Positions 1 through 7,723 are shown, numbered from the stretch's first letter. The stretch is DNA of 14,824 nucleotides from an uncultured Bacteroidota bacterium (GCA_937934705.1 CALGYY010000299.1:1-14824); one strand, 5' to 3'. The notes: a model not told the origin generated them from the sequence alone. Program-made: numbers and translations.

Positions 1-47
1 GACCACCGAGATCTACACTCTTTCCCTACACGACGCTCTTCCGATCT
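1..47 (+). other. Illumina P5/TruSeq universal adapter (non-genomic)
   Basis: These bases match the 3' 47 nt of the 58-nt Illumina TruSeq universal (P5) adapter, ending in the characteristic GCTCTTCCGATCT. Genomic sequence starts at base 48. This is an untrimmed library adapter carried into the assembly, and nothing biological should be read from it, including any reading frame that crosses it. Confidence 0.98.
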
Positions 48-419
48 CACCGATTCCTGGTTTTCGGCTACAATGTCCACTCCCTTAATGTCGTAAGTGG
101 CTTTATCCAGAAAGAGTTTCTGATTCAGCTGTTGTCCTTTAGCCAGTTCAATTTCCATTCTCAGGGTATCGTAACCCAGGTAGGTAACCATCAGTGTATA
201 TTTCCCCGGGGGTACGGCCGGTATGGCAAAGAAGCCATTCACATCTGTGGTGGCTCCATAGCTTGTTTTGTAGAGGTACACACTGGTGAAGATCACCGGT
301 TCGCCCGAAGCCTTTTCGTATACAAATCCCTTGACAGATGCCTGTTGGGCCGTCACCTCTGCACAAAGTCCCATGAGGACTGCCAACAGCATCATTCCAA
401 TCAGCCGGCATTTTTTCAT
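48..419 (-). CDS. TonB-dependent receptor-type protein, N-terminal fragment with CarboxypepD-reg-like domain (partial)
   Basis: The 124 visible residues are the N-terminus of a larger outer-membrane protein; the 3' part is lost at the contig edge (base 48 abuts adapter). Residues 1-24 are a signal peptide (MKKC start, hydrophobic core, cleavage likely after VTA before QQ). Residues about 27-105 form a carboxypeptidase-D-regulatory-like beta-sandwich: the pattern G-x-V-x-x-x-x-S-G-E-P-V, T-D-x-N-G-x-F, P-P-G-x-Y and Y-L-G-Y-D is typical. The following stretch, ending near DIVAEN, is where the TonB plug region begins in SusC/FecA-like receptors. I infer a TonB-dependent receptor, but other CarboxypepD-reg outer-membrane proteins share this N-terminus. 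The start at 419 gives a normal signal peptide. An in-frame ATG at 476 would add 19 residues encoded partly by a C7 run and is less likely. The gene lies 72 bp downstream of holA on the same strand. Confidence 0.8.
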
Positions 420-440
420 ATATTTATTCAATTGGGGGGG

Positions 441-448
441 TAAAAATA
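441..448 (-). promoter_or_regulatory. weak candidate -7 element upstream of the receptor gene
   Basis: On the minus strand this reads TATTTTTA, one mismatch from the Bacteroidota -7 consensus TAnnTTTG, 21 bases upstream of the chosen start codon. No convincing -33 TTG is seen at the right spacing. A C7 run (434-440) lies directly after it, inside the predicted leader. The gene could instead be read through from holA. Confidence 0.25.
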
Positions 449-491
449 CAATATTAATCCGAAATCCTTTTTTCATATGCTGAGGTTGGGT

Positions 492-1493
492 CTATGCCGC
501 AAGAATTTTAAATACCAGTTCCTTCAGCAGTTCTCCACCCGGGGAGGAAGTATTATCAACGCCTTTTGCCTTTAAATCGTATTCATGCAGGAGTGCAATT
601 ACTTTTTCTGCAGATGGCCGGGGATAATGCCGTGCAGCCTTGGCATAATCGCCCGAAAAGAATGGTTTGATCGACAGGACGGCAGCTACGTTGTTGGTTG
701 ATTTGTCGGGAATGTAGTGATATTGCAGAACCTTCAGGAAGGAAGCATATAACATCGGGATAACCATCAATGCAGGATAATCCTTTTCATTCATGGCAAA
801 GTGCATCACAATACGGGTGGCTTTTACCCTGTCGCGCAACTCCAGGGCTTTTGAAAGTTCAAAAACATTAAAATCCTTGCTGATGCCAATGTTCTCCTCG
901 ATATGCTCCGATGTAATCTCGCTTCCCCTGGGGATATTGATCATGAGTTTATTGATCTCATTCACCACTTTGGCCAGGTTGGTGCCGAGGGATTCTGCAA
1001 GAAGTTGTGCTGCCTTTGGCTGGATAGAGTATTTCTGATTTTTCAGATAATCACTGATCCAGCCGGCCACCTGGTTGTCGTAAAGCTTGGGGGATTCATA
1101 AAGTATCCCGTTTTTTTCCACTGATTTTGCAAAGCCCTTACGCTTGTCGAGTTTTCCGTATTTGTAACAGATGACCAGTATGGTCGACTTCACAGGTTTC
1201 TCAATGTAGGGCTGAAGGTCTTCAATTTTTTTCAGGTTTTGTGCTTCCTTTACGATCACCACCTGGTAATTGGCCATCATTGGAAAGCGCTTGGCATGAC
1301 TTATTATGGTGGGTTCATCCACATCCTTGCCGTAAAGTATGGTGAGGTTGAACTCTTTCTCCTGTTCGCTCAGAACGTTGGCTTCGATGTAATCGGAGAT
1401 CAGATCTATCTGATAGGATTCTTCCCCGCTGAGAAAATACAGCGGTTGGTATACCTTATTGGAGAGTTTCCTGATGATGTCTGCTTCTGTCAT
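492..1493 (-). CDS. holA: DNA polymerase III subunit delta
   Basis: Delta subunit of the clamp-loader complex, which opens the beta sliding clamp and loads it on primed DNA at the replication fork. The 333-residue product has the family's normal length. The N-terminal AAA+-like domain is seen at about residues 17-135, with the strand and degenerate P-loop region YFLSGEE (19-25), VVIVKEAQ-type strand (78-85) and KLDKRKG (114-120). The central three-helix region follows, then the C-terminal collar domain from about 215 (FNVFELSKAL, helical to the end). The ATG at 1493 is the first plausible start and sits 21 bp after the amn stop, so amn and holA are probably co-transcribed. holA is essential and usually single copy, so this marks chromosomal DNA. 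Assignment rests on overall sequence pattern recalled for Bacteroidota HolA. Confidence 0.93.
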   Translation of the reverse strand: MTEADIIRKLSNKVYQPLYFLSGEESYQIDLISDYIEANVLSEQEKEFNLTILYGKDVDEPTIISHAKRFPMMANYQVVIVKEAQNLKKIEDLQPYIEKPVKSTILVICYKYGKLDKRKGFAKSVEKNGILYESPKLYDNQVAGWISDYLKNQKYSIQPKAAQLLAESLGTNLAKVVNEINKLMINIPRGSEITSEHIEENIGISKDFNVFELSKALELRDRVKATRIVMHFAMNEKDYPALMVIPMLYASFLKVLQYHYIPDKSTNNVAAVLSIKPFFSGDYAKAARHYPRPSAEKVIALLHEYDLKAKGVDNTSSPGGELLKELVFKILAA

Positions 1494-1514
1494 AAACGAA
1501 TTAATGACAAGGGA

Positions 1515-2303
1515 TTAATCATGTTCGCTGTAATCGAAATACAGGTGTTTCACCGTAAGTCCGTTATTGATCAGTTGTTGGAGTGACTCAATACCGATTT
1601 TCAGGTGATTTTCAGTAAATTGCTCTGTAACGATCTTATCGCTTTTTTCCGTTTTGATCCCTTCAGAGATCATCGGTTGATCGGATACCAGTAAAATAGC
1701 ACCGGTTGGGATTTCATTGGCAAAACCAACCATAAAAATGGTTGCGGTTTCCATGTCGATAGCCATGGCCCTGGTTTTCCGGAGGTGTTTTTTGAAATCT
1801 TCGTCGTATTCCCAAACCCTGCGATTCGTAGTGTAAACGGTTCCGGTCCAGTAATCCTTCCCCAGGTCCCGTATAGTCGTTGATACAGCTTTTTGAAGAT
1901 TGAAGGCAGGTAAAGCGGGAACCTCAGGAGGGAAATAGTCGTTGGAGGTTCCTTCACCGCGAATAGCTGCAATGGGCAGGATGAGATCTCCCAGTTCGTT
2001 TTTCCTTTTCAGACCACCGCATTTGCCGAGAAACAATGTCGCTTTGGGGTTAATGGCACTTAGCAGGTCCATGATGGTAGCGGCATTGGCCGATCCCATA
2101 CCGAAGTTAATGATGCTTATATCGCCGGCAGTGCAGGAGGGCATGCTGCGGTCAAGTCCTTTGACTGGGACATTGTTCCAGCTTGAAAAAAGCTCAACAT
2201 AGCGGTTGAAATTGGTCAGGAGGATGTACTCGCCAAACTCTTCCAGAGCGGTTCCGGTATAGCGGGGGAGCCAGTTGTCAACGATTTCTTTCTTGGTTTT
2301 CAT
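1515..2303 (-). CDS. amn: AMP nucleosidase
   Basis: Hydrolyses AMP to adenine and ribose 5-phosphate in purine salvage and adenylate balance, in the cytoplasm. The 262 residues match the short Bacteroidota form (the enterobacterial Amn is much longer). Motifs of the nucleoside phosphorylase fold are in order: FGMGSANA (67-74), FLGKCGGL (91-98), the RGEGTSNDYFP loop (115-125), IDMETATIF (182-190, with the ribose-contacting Met-Glu pair) and VSDQP (206-210, with the candidate catalytic Asp). I chose the ATG at 2303 (MKTKKEIV). An upstream in-frame ATG at 2357 would add 18 residues but lies upstream of the promoter-like element at 2333-2340. It is divergent from the HsdR-N-fold gene and followed closely by holA. 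Confidence 0.92.
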   Translation of the reverse strand: MKTKKEIVDNWLPRYTGTALEEFGEYILLTNFNRYVELFSSWNNVPVKGLDRSMPSCTAGDISIINFGMGSANAATIMDLLSAINPKATLFLGKCGGLKRKNELGDLILPIAAIRGEGTSNDYFPPEVPALPAFNLQKAVSTTIRDLGKDYWTGTVYTTNRRVWEYDEDFKKHLRKTRAMAIDMETATIFMVGFANEIPTGAILLVSDQPMISEGIKTEKSDKIVTEQFTENHLKIGIESLQQLINNGLTVKHLYFDYSEHD

Positions 2304-2332
2304 GCTAGCGAAGGCATTTTTTGTAATATTGG

Positions 2333-2340
2333 CAAAATTA
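2333..2340 (-). promoter_or_regulatory. candidate -7 promoter element for amn-holA
   Basis: Minus-strand TAATTTTG is an exact match to the Bacteroidota housekeeping -7 element TAnnTTTG, 29 bases upstream of the amn start codon at 2303. Only a poor -33 (ACTG, spacer 18) is seen. The element favours the shorter amn start, because the alternative start at 2357 would lie outside the transcript. Confidence 0.45.
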
Positions 2341-2362
2341 CGGCTTTTCTCCCACATTCAGT

Positions 2363-2830
2363 ATGGATCTGTTGCAATCGTTCCCGCCTTTGAACCTGCC
2401 TCCTGCAGAACTTAAGATCCGGCGAAAAAGCGGTCGCCCGGAGGTTTTTGACCCAGTTCGGCGGATTTTTACCCTGCTGAGCCCCGAGGAATGGGTGCGG
2501 CAGCATTTTATCGCATACCTGATGACGGAATGCCAGGTGCCTCCGCTTATGATGTCCGTAGAAAAGGGGCTGAGTGTTCAGGGAAGCGACAGGCGGTTCG
2601 ACCTGGTGGTCTTCAACGCACAAACCCGACCGGCAATGCTGGTGGAGTGCAAAGCAGCTCATGTCCCATTGTCCCAAAGCGTGCTTGATCAGGCCGGTGT
2701 GTACAACACTGTCCTGAAAGTGCCGTTTTTATGTGTTACCAACGGGATCGAACATATTTGCTGCAAACTGCAGGGTGATCGATGGGATTTTCTGGATCAC
2801 ATTCCGCATTTCAGCGAAATGCATTTTTAG
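2363..2830 (+). CDS. HsdR N-terminal-fold PD-(D/E)XK protein, stand-alone
   Basis: A 155-residue protein of the 'type I restriction enzyme R protein N-terminus' kind (HSDR_N_2). The nuclease-fold core is visible: a helix with E42/E43-W-V-R-Q, then D80 in RRFDLVVF, E95 and K97 in LVECKA (the D...ExK signature), followed by Q110-A-G-V-Y as in the QxxxY motif of type I restriction nucleases, and a last strand-rich part PFLCVTNG (121-128). There is no helicase, methylase or specificity subunit nearby, and the length is that of the nuclease domain alone, so it is not a restriction system. From memory, Bacteroidota genomes often keep such a gene near holA; here amn lies between. The intact triad suggests an active metal-dependent nuclease, but substrate and role are unknown. 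It starts 60 bp from the amn start, divergently. Confidence 0.85.
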   Translation: MDLLQSFPPLNLPPAELKIRRKSGRPEVFDPVRRIFTLLSPEEWVRQHFIAYLMTECQVPPLMMSVEKGLSVQGSDRRFDLVVFNAQTRPAMLVECKAAHVPLSQSVLDQAGVYNTVLKVPFLCVTNGIEHICCKLQGDRWDFLDHIPHFSEMHF

Positions 2831-2842
2831 CCTGTTTTTTCG

Positions 2843-2850
2843 TACCTTCG
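2843..2850 (+). promoter_or_regulatory. candidate -7 promoter element for the subtilase gene
   Basis: TACCTTCG is one mismatch from TAnnTTTG and lies 17 bases upstream of the ATG at 2868, just after the stop of the preceding gene. It implies a very short leader and supports the 2868 start over an upstream in-frame ATG inside the previous gene. No clear -33 element is seen. Confidence 0.4.
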
Positions 2851-2867
2851 TAAAAATATCCCAACCC

Positions 2868-5669
2868 ATGCGTAACCCGCTGATCGGAATTCTGTTTTGT
2901 CTCCTGAGTGTATTGGCTTCTATAAGCATATCTCCGGCTCAGCAGCAGCCCTTCCATCTCCCCGAAGGTGTTACTGACGGAGATTATATTCCGGGAACCA
3001 TCATTTATAAACTGAAAGCCGGACCTGCCCTCCAAATCAGAGGCGGAGCCGGCCTGCCCCTGCTGGAAGAAGCCTTCAGCCGTCTGGGTATACAGAGCAG
3101 TCAAAGAATATATCCGTCTCACCAGACGCCATCAGACCTTAGAATGCAGCAGGAAGCACGCTGTACCGATCTTTCCGGTATCTATGAATGTGTCTACACC
3201 GGTGGGGCAAGCATTGAAACAGCAGTGAATACACTCCTTTCCACCGGACTGATCGAATACGCCCAGCCCCGCTATATCGTCACCCCCATGTCGTACGTGC
3301 CCAATGACCCAATGAATGTGAATCAGTATCACCTTGTGAATATGAAGATGTTTGATGCATGGGATATCGAGAGGGGAGATACCAACATCGTTGTCGGAAT
3401 CTGCGACTGGGGTATGGATATGAATCATGTGGACCTGAAGAACAACATCAAATACAATTATGACGATCCTATTGATGGGATTGATAATGATAACGACGGG
3501 TATGTTGATAATTTCAGGGGATGGGACATGGGATCCAACGACAATGATCCGACCGGCATTATTGTTCACGGGACTTACACCAGTGGATACAGTTCAGCAT
3601 CCACCGACAACGGTGCGGGAGTTTCGGGCACGGGTTTCCGATGTAAGTTCATCCATGTGAAAGTGGCAGACGACAACAATATCGGTACACGGGGATACGA
3701 GGGAATAGTCTATGCTGCTGATCATGGATGCAAAGTGATCAATTGCTCCTGGGGAAGTCCTTTTTTCATTGGTCCATACGGGCAGGATATCATCAATTAT
3801 GCGACTTTCAACTGCGGGGCACTTGTATTTGCAGCCTCCGGAAACGATAACAGTCTGACCAATTATTACCCTGCCTCTTATGATTATGTGATGAATGTGG
3901 CCGCCACTAATATTACTGACGGAAAATGGATATCTGGTGCTACTTCCGGTTCTAGTTACGGATATAAGGTGGATCTGTGTGCCCCGGGATCCAATGTGTG
4001 GACAACCTCACCGGGAGGTACATATAACAGCAGTTCGGGAACGTCTTTCTCGTCACCCCTGGCGGCGGGTGCTGCAGCACTGCTTTGGTCAAAGTATCCC
4101 TCGAATTCAAACCTGCAGATCGCTGCAAGACTTAAAGCAAGCTGTGATCTGATTGATACCCTGACTGCCAATCTGACCTATAAAGGTTTACTGGGGGCGG
4201 GGAGGATCAATATGTACCGTGCGCTTACCGATACGACCACCCCATATGTGGAGATGATGTCGCCGGTTTTTACTGATGCTGACGGGGATGGAGTTTTTGA
4301 AAAGGGGGACACCGTTTTTCTGAGCGGTGATTTTATAAATTTTCTGTCCGCGACCGGATCCGGAATTGTGGCGGAACTCTCATCCAAGTCTGCTTATGTA
4401 AGCATGATGGATTCAGTGTTTTATCCCGGCCAGATCCAGACCCTGCAGTCGGTCTCCAATTTCTCTTCACCCTTTGCCTTCAGGATCAGCCAGAATTCCC
4501 CGCCCAGCCAGAGCATTGTGCTGAAAGTGACCATCACCGATTCTGCCTGGTCTGGGTTTCAGTATCTGTCGCTCACAGTAAACAGTGATTATCTGACGCT
4601 TGATACGAACAGGATTGCCTTCACACTGACTTCCAACGGCGGACTGGGCTACAATAAGGGCAACAGCCTTCAGGGTGTGGGCTTCACCTATAATGACGGC
4701 GTCTCATTGATGAGCAACGGTGGATTTCTGGTGGGGATCAGTGAATCAAAGGTCATGGATGCCATTATCGGTTTTACAGGCAGCCTTGATCAGGACTTCG
4801 CCTCACTGGTCAATGTGAAGAAAATTCAAAATCCTGTTTTTGCAGATTATGAAGCGGAAGGAAGCTTTGACGATAGTCCGGCAGGTCTGGGCAAGATCGG
4901 CCTGAGAGTGACTCAGAAAGCATTCGCCTGGGTGCAGGAAAGCCGCAGCCGTTTCATTATTGTGGAACTGGAAATCCTCAACCAGTCAGGAAATGACCTG
5001 ACGAATCTTTATGCCGGATGTTTCATGGACTGGGATCTTCTGAACCAGTATGAAAACTCAGCGGATTATGATGCGCAACGGCGGCTTGCATACGTTTATC
5101 CGTATTCAGGTGGGATACATGCCGGAATGATGATGATCAATCCGGCAACTGCGATCCCTTATGCTTTTGATGTCGACGGGGCCAATGTCAGCATCGACCT
5201 GGAAGATGGTTTTTCAGGTTTTGAAAAGTACTATGCGATGAAAACCAGTCGCTTCCAGGCAGGCAATTTCTACCCCGGAAATAATGTGGCCTCCATGCTG
5301 AGCAGCGGGCCCTATCAGGTTCCCGGGGGCGACACTGTAAAACTGACTTATGCTTTTCTGGCCGGGGATTTTCTGGCTGACCTTCAACAGATTGCTGATT
5401 CGGCCCTGGCTGTTTATCAGGGGGTTATGGGATTGTCGGAAAACACCGGAGCAAAGGATGAATGCAGGATCTACCCGAATCCTGTCTCAGCATTGCTGTA
5501 TATTTCCAATGCGGAGCAACGCAGACTTGTTTTATGTGATATTGCCGGTAATCAGCTATTTGCGACTATTGTCAGCAGTAATCCTTTCCCTCTCGATCTG
5601 GGTTGTTACAAGCCCGGCTTGTACTTCCTGAAGCTGGGTGACAAAAGCTACAAAGTTGTTGTTCAATGA
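2868..5669 (+). CDS. Secreted subtilisin-family (S8) serine protease with T9SS C-terminal sorting domain
   Basis: A 933-residue secreted protease. Signal peptide 1-24 (cleavage near SPA/QQQ); propeptide-like region about 38-140; S8 catalytic domain about 150-455 with Asp180 (ICDWGMD), His234 (VHGTYTSG), oxyanion Asn326 (AASGNDN) and Ser393 (GTSFSSP), so the full machinery is present. An acidic DNDNDGYVDN insert (206-215) is probably calcium binding. Residues about 460-860 are beta-rich with no domain I can name. The end, from about 866 (RIYPNP) to the terminal KVVVQ, is a T9SS type A sorting domain, which directs export across the outer membrane and cell-surface attachment or release. The usual D-T/S-G and H-G-T-H neighbourhoods are here D-W-G and H-G-T-Y. 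An open frame extends upstream to 2733, but the signal peptide and the promoter-like element fix the start at 2868. The substrate cannot be told; likely extracellular protein degradation. Confidence 0.93.
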   Translation: MRNPLIGILFCLLSVLASISISPAQQQPFHLPEGVTDGDYIPGTIIYKLKAGPALQIRGGAGLPLLEEAFSRLGIQSSQRIYPSHQTPSDLRMQQEARCTDLSGIYECVYTGGASIETAVNTLLSTGLIEYAQPRYIVTPMSYVPNDPMNVNQYHLVNMKMFDAWDIERGDTNIVVGICDWGMDMNHVDLKNNIKYNYDDPIDGIDNDNDGYVDNFRGWDMGSNDNDPTGIIVHGTYTSGYSSASTDNGAGVSGTGFRCKFIHVKVADDNNIGTRGYEGIVYAADHGCKVINCSWGSPFFIGPYGQDIINYATFNCGALVFAASGNDNSLTNYYPASYDYVMNVAATNITDGKWISGATSGSSYGYKVDLCAPGSNVWTTSPGGTYNSSSGTSFSSPLAAGAAALLWSKYPSNSNLQIAARLKASCDLIDTLTANLTYKGLLGAGRINMYRALTDTTTPYVEMMSPVFTDADGDGVFEKGDTVFLSGDFINFLSATGSGIVAELSSKSAYVSMMDSVFYPGQIQTLQSVSNFSSPFAFRISQNSPPSQSIVLKVTITDSAWSGFQYLSLTVNSDYLTLDTNRIAFTLTSNGGLGYNKGNSLQGVGFTYNDGVSLMSNGGFLVGISESKVMDAIIGFTGSLDQDFASLVNVKKIQNPVFADYEAEGSFDDSPAGLGKIGLRVTQKAFAWVQESRSRFIIVELEILNQSGNDLTNLYAGCFMDWDLLNQYENSADYDAQRRLAYVYPYSGGIHAGMMMINPATAIPYAFDVDGANVSIDLEDGFSGFEKYYAMKTSRFQAGNFYPGNNVASMLSSGPYQVPGGDTVKLTYAFLAGDFLADLQQIADSALAVYQGVMGLSENTGAKDECRIYPNPVSALLYISNAEQRRLVLCDIAGNQLFATIVSSNPFPLDLGCYKPGLYFLKLGDKSYKVVVQ

Positions 5670-5745
5670 ATCATGACGGACATGACAATTCCTGGCTTTG
5701 GCTATTGCTGACCGAATATTTATGAAGTTAAGAAGTACATTATCA

Positions 5746-5760
5746 ATCAGTTATACTGAT
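5746..5760. repeat. short perfect inverted repeat after the subtilase gene
   Basis: ATCAGT-TAT-ACTGAT forms a 6-bp stem with a 3-nt loop, and a T6 run follows six bases later (5767-5772). It could be a weak terminator for the protease transcript, but the AT-rich stem and the gap before the T-run make that uncertain. The rest of the 188-bp gap (5670-5857) holds only the promoter-like elements of the next gene. Confidence 0.3.
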
Positions 5761-5779
5761 CCTGGATTTTTTACGATAT

Positions 5780-5813
5780 TTTGCAGATATTCGGACAACA
5801 CTCTCTATCTTTG
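5780..5813 (+). promoter_or_regulatory. candidate promoter of the choice-of-anchor J gene
   Basis: TATCTTTG at 5806-5813 exactly matches the Bacteroidota -7 consensus TAnnTTTG. A TTTG at 5780-5783 could be the -33 element, with a spacer of 22, slightly longer than usual. The predicted leader to the ATG at 5858 is about 38 nt and A-rich, as is common in this phylum. Confidence 0.55.
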
Positions 5814-5857
5814 CCGGGTGTTTTTTTAAATCACAATACTAACAAATTCAACTAATT

Positions 5858-7723
5858 ATGAGAAAAGTATTTATTACTCTAATGGCTGCACTGTTGACAA
5901 CTGCTGCAGCAATGGCTCAGCAAAGCATCAGCTCCGGATCTCAGTGGTACTCCGGCAGCGATCAGTACACTTCGAGAATCATTAATAGTCCTTCCCTGGA
6001 GAAACCAATTCCTCATCAGCAAAGCGGAGGCAAGGCTTTTTTGATTGATGAGCACTTTGCCTCAGTGGCAGCACTTACCGGTCTGGGCTGGAATATGCAG
6101 AACCTCAGCAGCCCCCTGGGAACAACCAGTTGGTTTATTGGAAACGCTACTGTTTTTCCTGCTTACGAAGGAGTAGATACTTCGTACATTGGTGCGAATT
6201 TCAATAACACGGCCGGAACCGGAACCATCAGCAACTGGCTGATTACGCCTGCCGTGATGATTGAAAACGGAGATGTACTGTCTTTCTGGACCCGCACAGG
6301 TACCGGATCTACATGGGCTGACAGGCTTGAAGTAAGGATGAGCACGAATGGGACCAGTACCAACGTTGGTGCAACATCAACATCGGTGGGAGACTTCACG
6401 ACCCTCCTGCTTACCGTTAATTCGACTCTGGTTTCAAACGGATACCCCCAGGTATGGACTGAATACACTGCAACCATCTCAGGTCTGGGTGCCCCTACCC
6501 AGGGACGTTTTGCTTTCCGCTATTATGTTACCAACGGAGGACCTTCGGGGGCGAATAGCAATTATATCGGCATTGACCTGGTACAATTCAATCATCCCGT
6601 TGCCGGCACTTACGATGTGGACATGACTGCAACAAATGCACCCGAATACACTATTTATCCGACTTCGCAGTTCACGCCTTACACCTTCAGCGGAGTCATA
6701 GATAATGTCGGCCCCACGGCCGTAACCAACGCTACTATGAATGTTGTGGTGAATGATGGCATAACCAACGTGTGGACCGGAGCTTCTGCCCCGGTTGCAA
6801 CTATCGCGGTTGGTGCTGATGCTGCTGTTTCAACAACAACCTCATGGACACCTGTAACAACAGGCATCTTTGATCTGCTCTATACAGCAAGTATTACGGA
6901 AACGGATATGAATCTTCTCAATAATGAAGACTCATTATCTGTTGAGATTTCGGACTCTGTTTTTGCACGTGATAACGGCATTGCAGGGGGTACACTCGGG
7001 ATTGGTGATGGAACCGGCGGTGCACTGGGAAGCTCTTTCACTCTCAGTTCAGCGGATGTGCTGACATCTGTGAGCTTTTATCTTGGAGCAAGCGGGGTTA
7101 ATATGCTTGGAACTGAAACCATGCACGTGGTGGTTTATGACTTCGTTGGAGGAGTGCCAACCAATTTGTTGTATCAGTCTCCCCTTTATTCCATTGTTCC
7201 TCCGGACACCCTGCCTCACTGGCATAATATTAAACTGGCCACCCCTTTGAATTTGCCGGCTGGACAGTACTTCGTGGGATTGCTTGAGCTTGGCGTGAAT
7301 ATTAAACTGGCACGCTGCCTGAATACCTATACTCCGCAGACCAGCTGGCTGTATTTTACCGGTGTACCATGGACAACCACCGACAATTCCTATCCCCAGT
7401 TCAATGGCAATTATTTGCTGCGTCCTAATTTCGGTGAAGTGCTTGTTTCTGTACCGGAAGAAGAAGCCAATGCTGAGATCAGCGTTTATCCCAATCCGGC
7501 CAGTGACGAAGTCCGCATCTCGGGCTATCTCCCCGTATCGGGTCCGGTGGAAATCAGTATCCTGGATATGCTTGGAAATATTCAAACAGTCTCGATTGTT
7601 GAAAACTTTCAGGCAGGAGCTGTTGATTTTGTAATACCTTGTCAAACAGTACCTTCAGGCGTTTACTTCCTTCAGCTAAATGCCCCGTCATTGAGAATTA
7701 CTAAAAAATTGTTAAAGATTTAG
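5858..7723 (+). CDS. Secreted choice-of-anchor J-type protein with T9SS C-terminal sorting domain
   Basis: A 621-residue extracellular protein without a visible catalytic motif. Signal peptide 1-20 (MAAALL-type core, cleavage AMA/QQ). Residues about 60-250 resemble the cleaved-adhesin/choice-of-anchor J jelly-roll: an opening F-x-x-x-E-H-F, the W-x-I-G segment, the SNWLITPAV turn followed by a strand ending SFWTRT, and a closing strand near YIGIDLVQF. Residues about 252-370 look like an Ig/CARDB-type module (YDVDMTATNAP, then NNEDS). About 370-530 is another beta-rich module of unknown family. From about 537 (ISVYPNPASDEV) to the end (ITKKLLKI) is a T9SS type A sorting domain. Likely a surface-displayed or released adhesin or carbohydrate-binding protein; binding partner unknown. 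It follows the secreted protease but has its own promoter-like element and leader, so the two are probably separate units exported by one route. Confidence 0.85.
   Translation: MRKVFITLMAALLTTAAAMAQQSISSGSQWYSGSDQYTSRIINSPSLEKPIPHQQSGGKAFLIDEHFASVAALTGLGWNMQNLSSPLGTTSWFIGNATVFPAYEGVDTSYIGANFNNTAGTGTISNWLITPAVMIENGDVLSFWTRTGTGSTWADRLEVRMSTNGTSTNVGATSTSVGDFTTLLLTVNSTLVSNGYPQVWTEYTATISGLGAPTQGRFAFRYYVTNGGPSGANSNYIGIDLVQFNHPVAGTYDVDMTATNAPEYTIYPTSQFTPYTFSGVIDNVGPTAVTNATMNVVVNDGITNVWTGASAPVATIAVGADAAVSTTTSWTPVTTGIFDLLYTASITETDMNLLNNEDSLSVEISDSVFARDNGIAGGTLGIGDGTGGALGSSFTLSSADVLTSVSFYLGASGVNMLGTETMHVVVYDFVGGVPTNLLYQSPLYSIVPPDTLPHWHNIKLATPLNLPAGQYFVGLLELGVNIKLARCLNTYTPQTSWLYFTGVPWTTTDNSYPQFNGNYLLRPNFGEVLVSVPEEEANAEISVYPNPASDEVRISGYLPVSGPVEISILDMLGNIQTVSIVENFQAGAVDFVIPCQTVPSGVYFLQLNAPSLRITKKLLKI

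Noticed and set aside
148..411. 87-codon minus-strand frame near the left edge
   Set aside because: It is a shifted frame of the receptor-type gene; the frame starting at 419 has the signal peptide and CarboxypepD-reg motifs.
2324..2331. Plus-strand TAATATTG as promoter for the HsdR-N-fold gene
   Set aside because: One mismatch to TAnnTTTG and no -33 at a usable distance; too weak to list, though some promoter must lie in this 59-bp divergent gap.
2304..2357. 18-residue N-terminal extension of AMP nucleosidase
   Set aside because: It starts upstream of the -7 element at 2333-2340 and adds nothing family-like; the ATG at 2303 gives the expected short-form length.
2363..2830. Restriction-modification or defence island
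   Set aside because: Only an HsdR N-terminal fold is present; no methylase, specificity or helicase subunit and no mobile-element marks are seen, and the neighbours are housekeeping genes.
2733..2867. N-terminal extension of the subtilase to an ATG inside the preceding gene
   Set aside because: The extension overlaps the coding sequence of the HsdR-N-fold gene and precedes the promoter-like element; a normal signal peptide begins at 2868.
7049..7645. 198-codon minus-strand frame inside the choice-of-anchor J gene
   Set aside because: It is antisense to a well-supported T9SS cargo coding region including its sorting domain; no signal, domain or promoter supports it.
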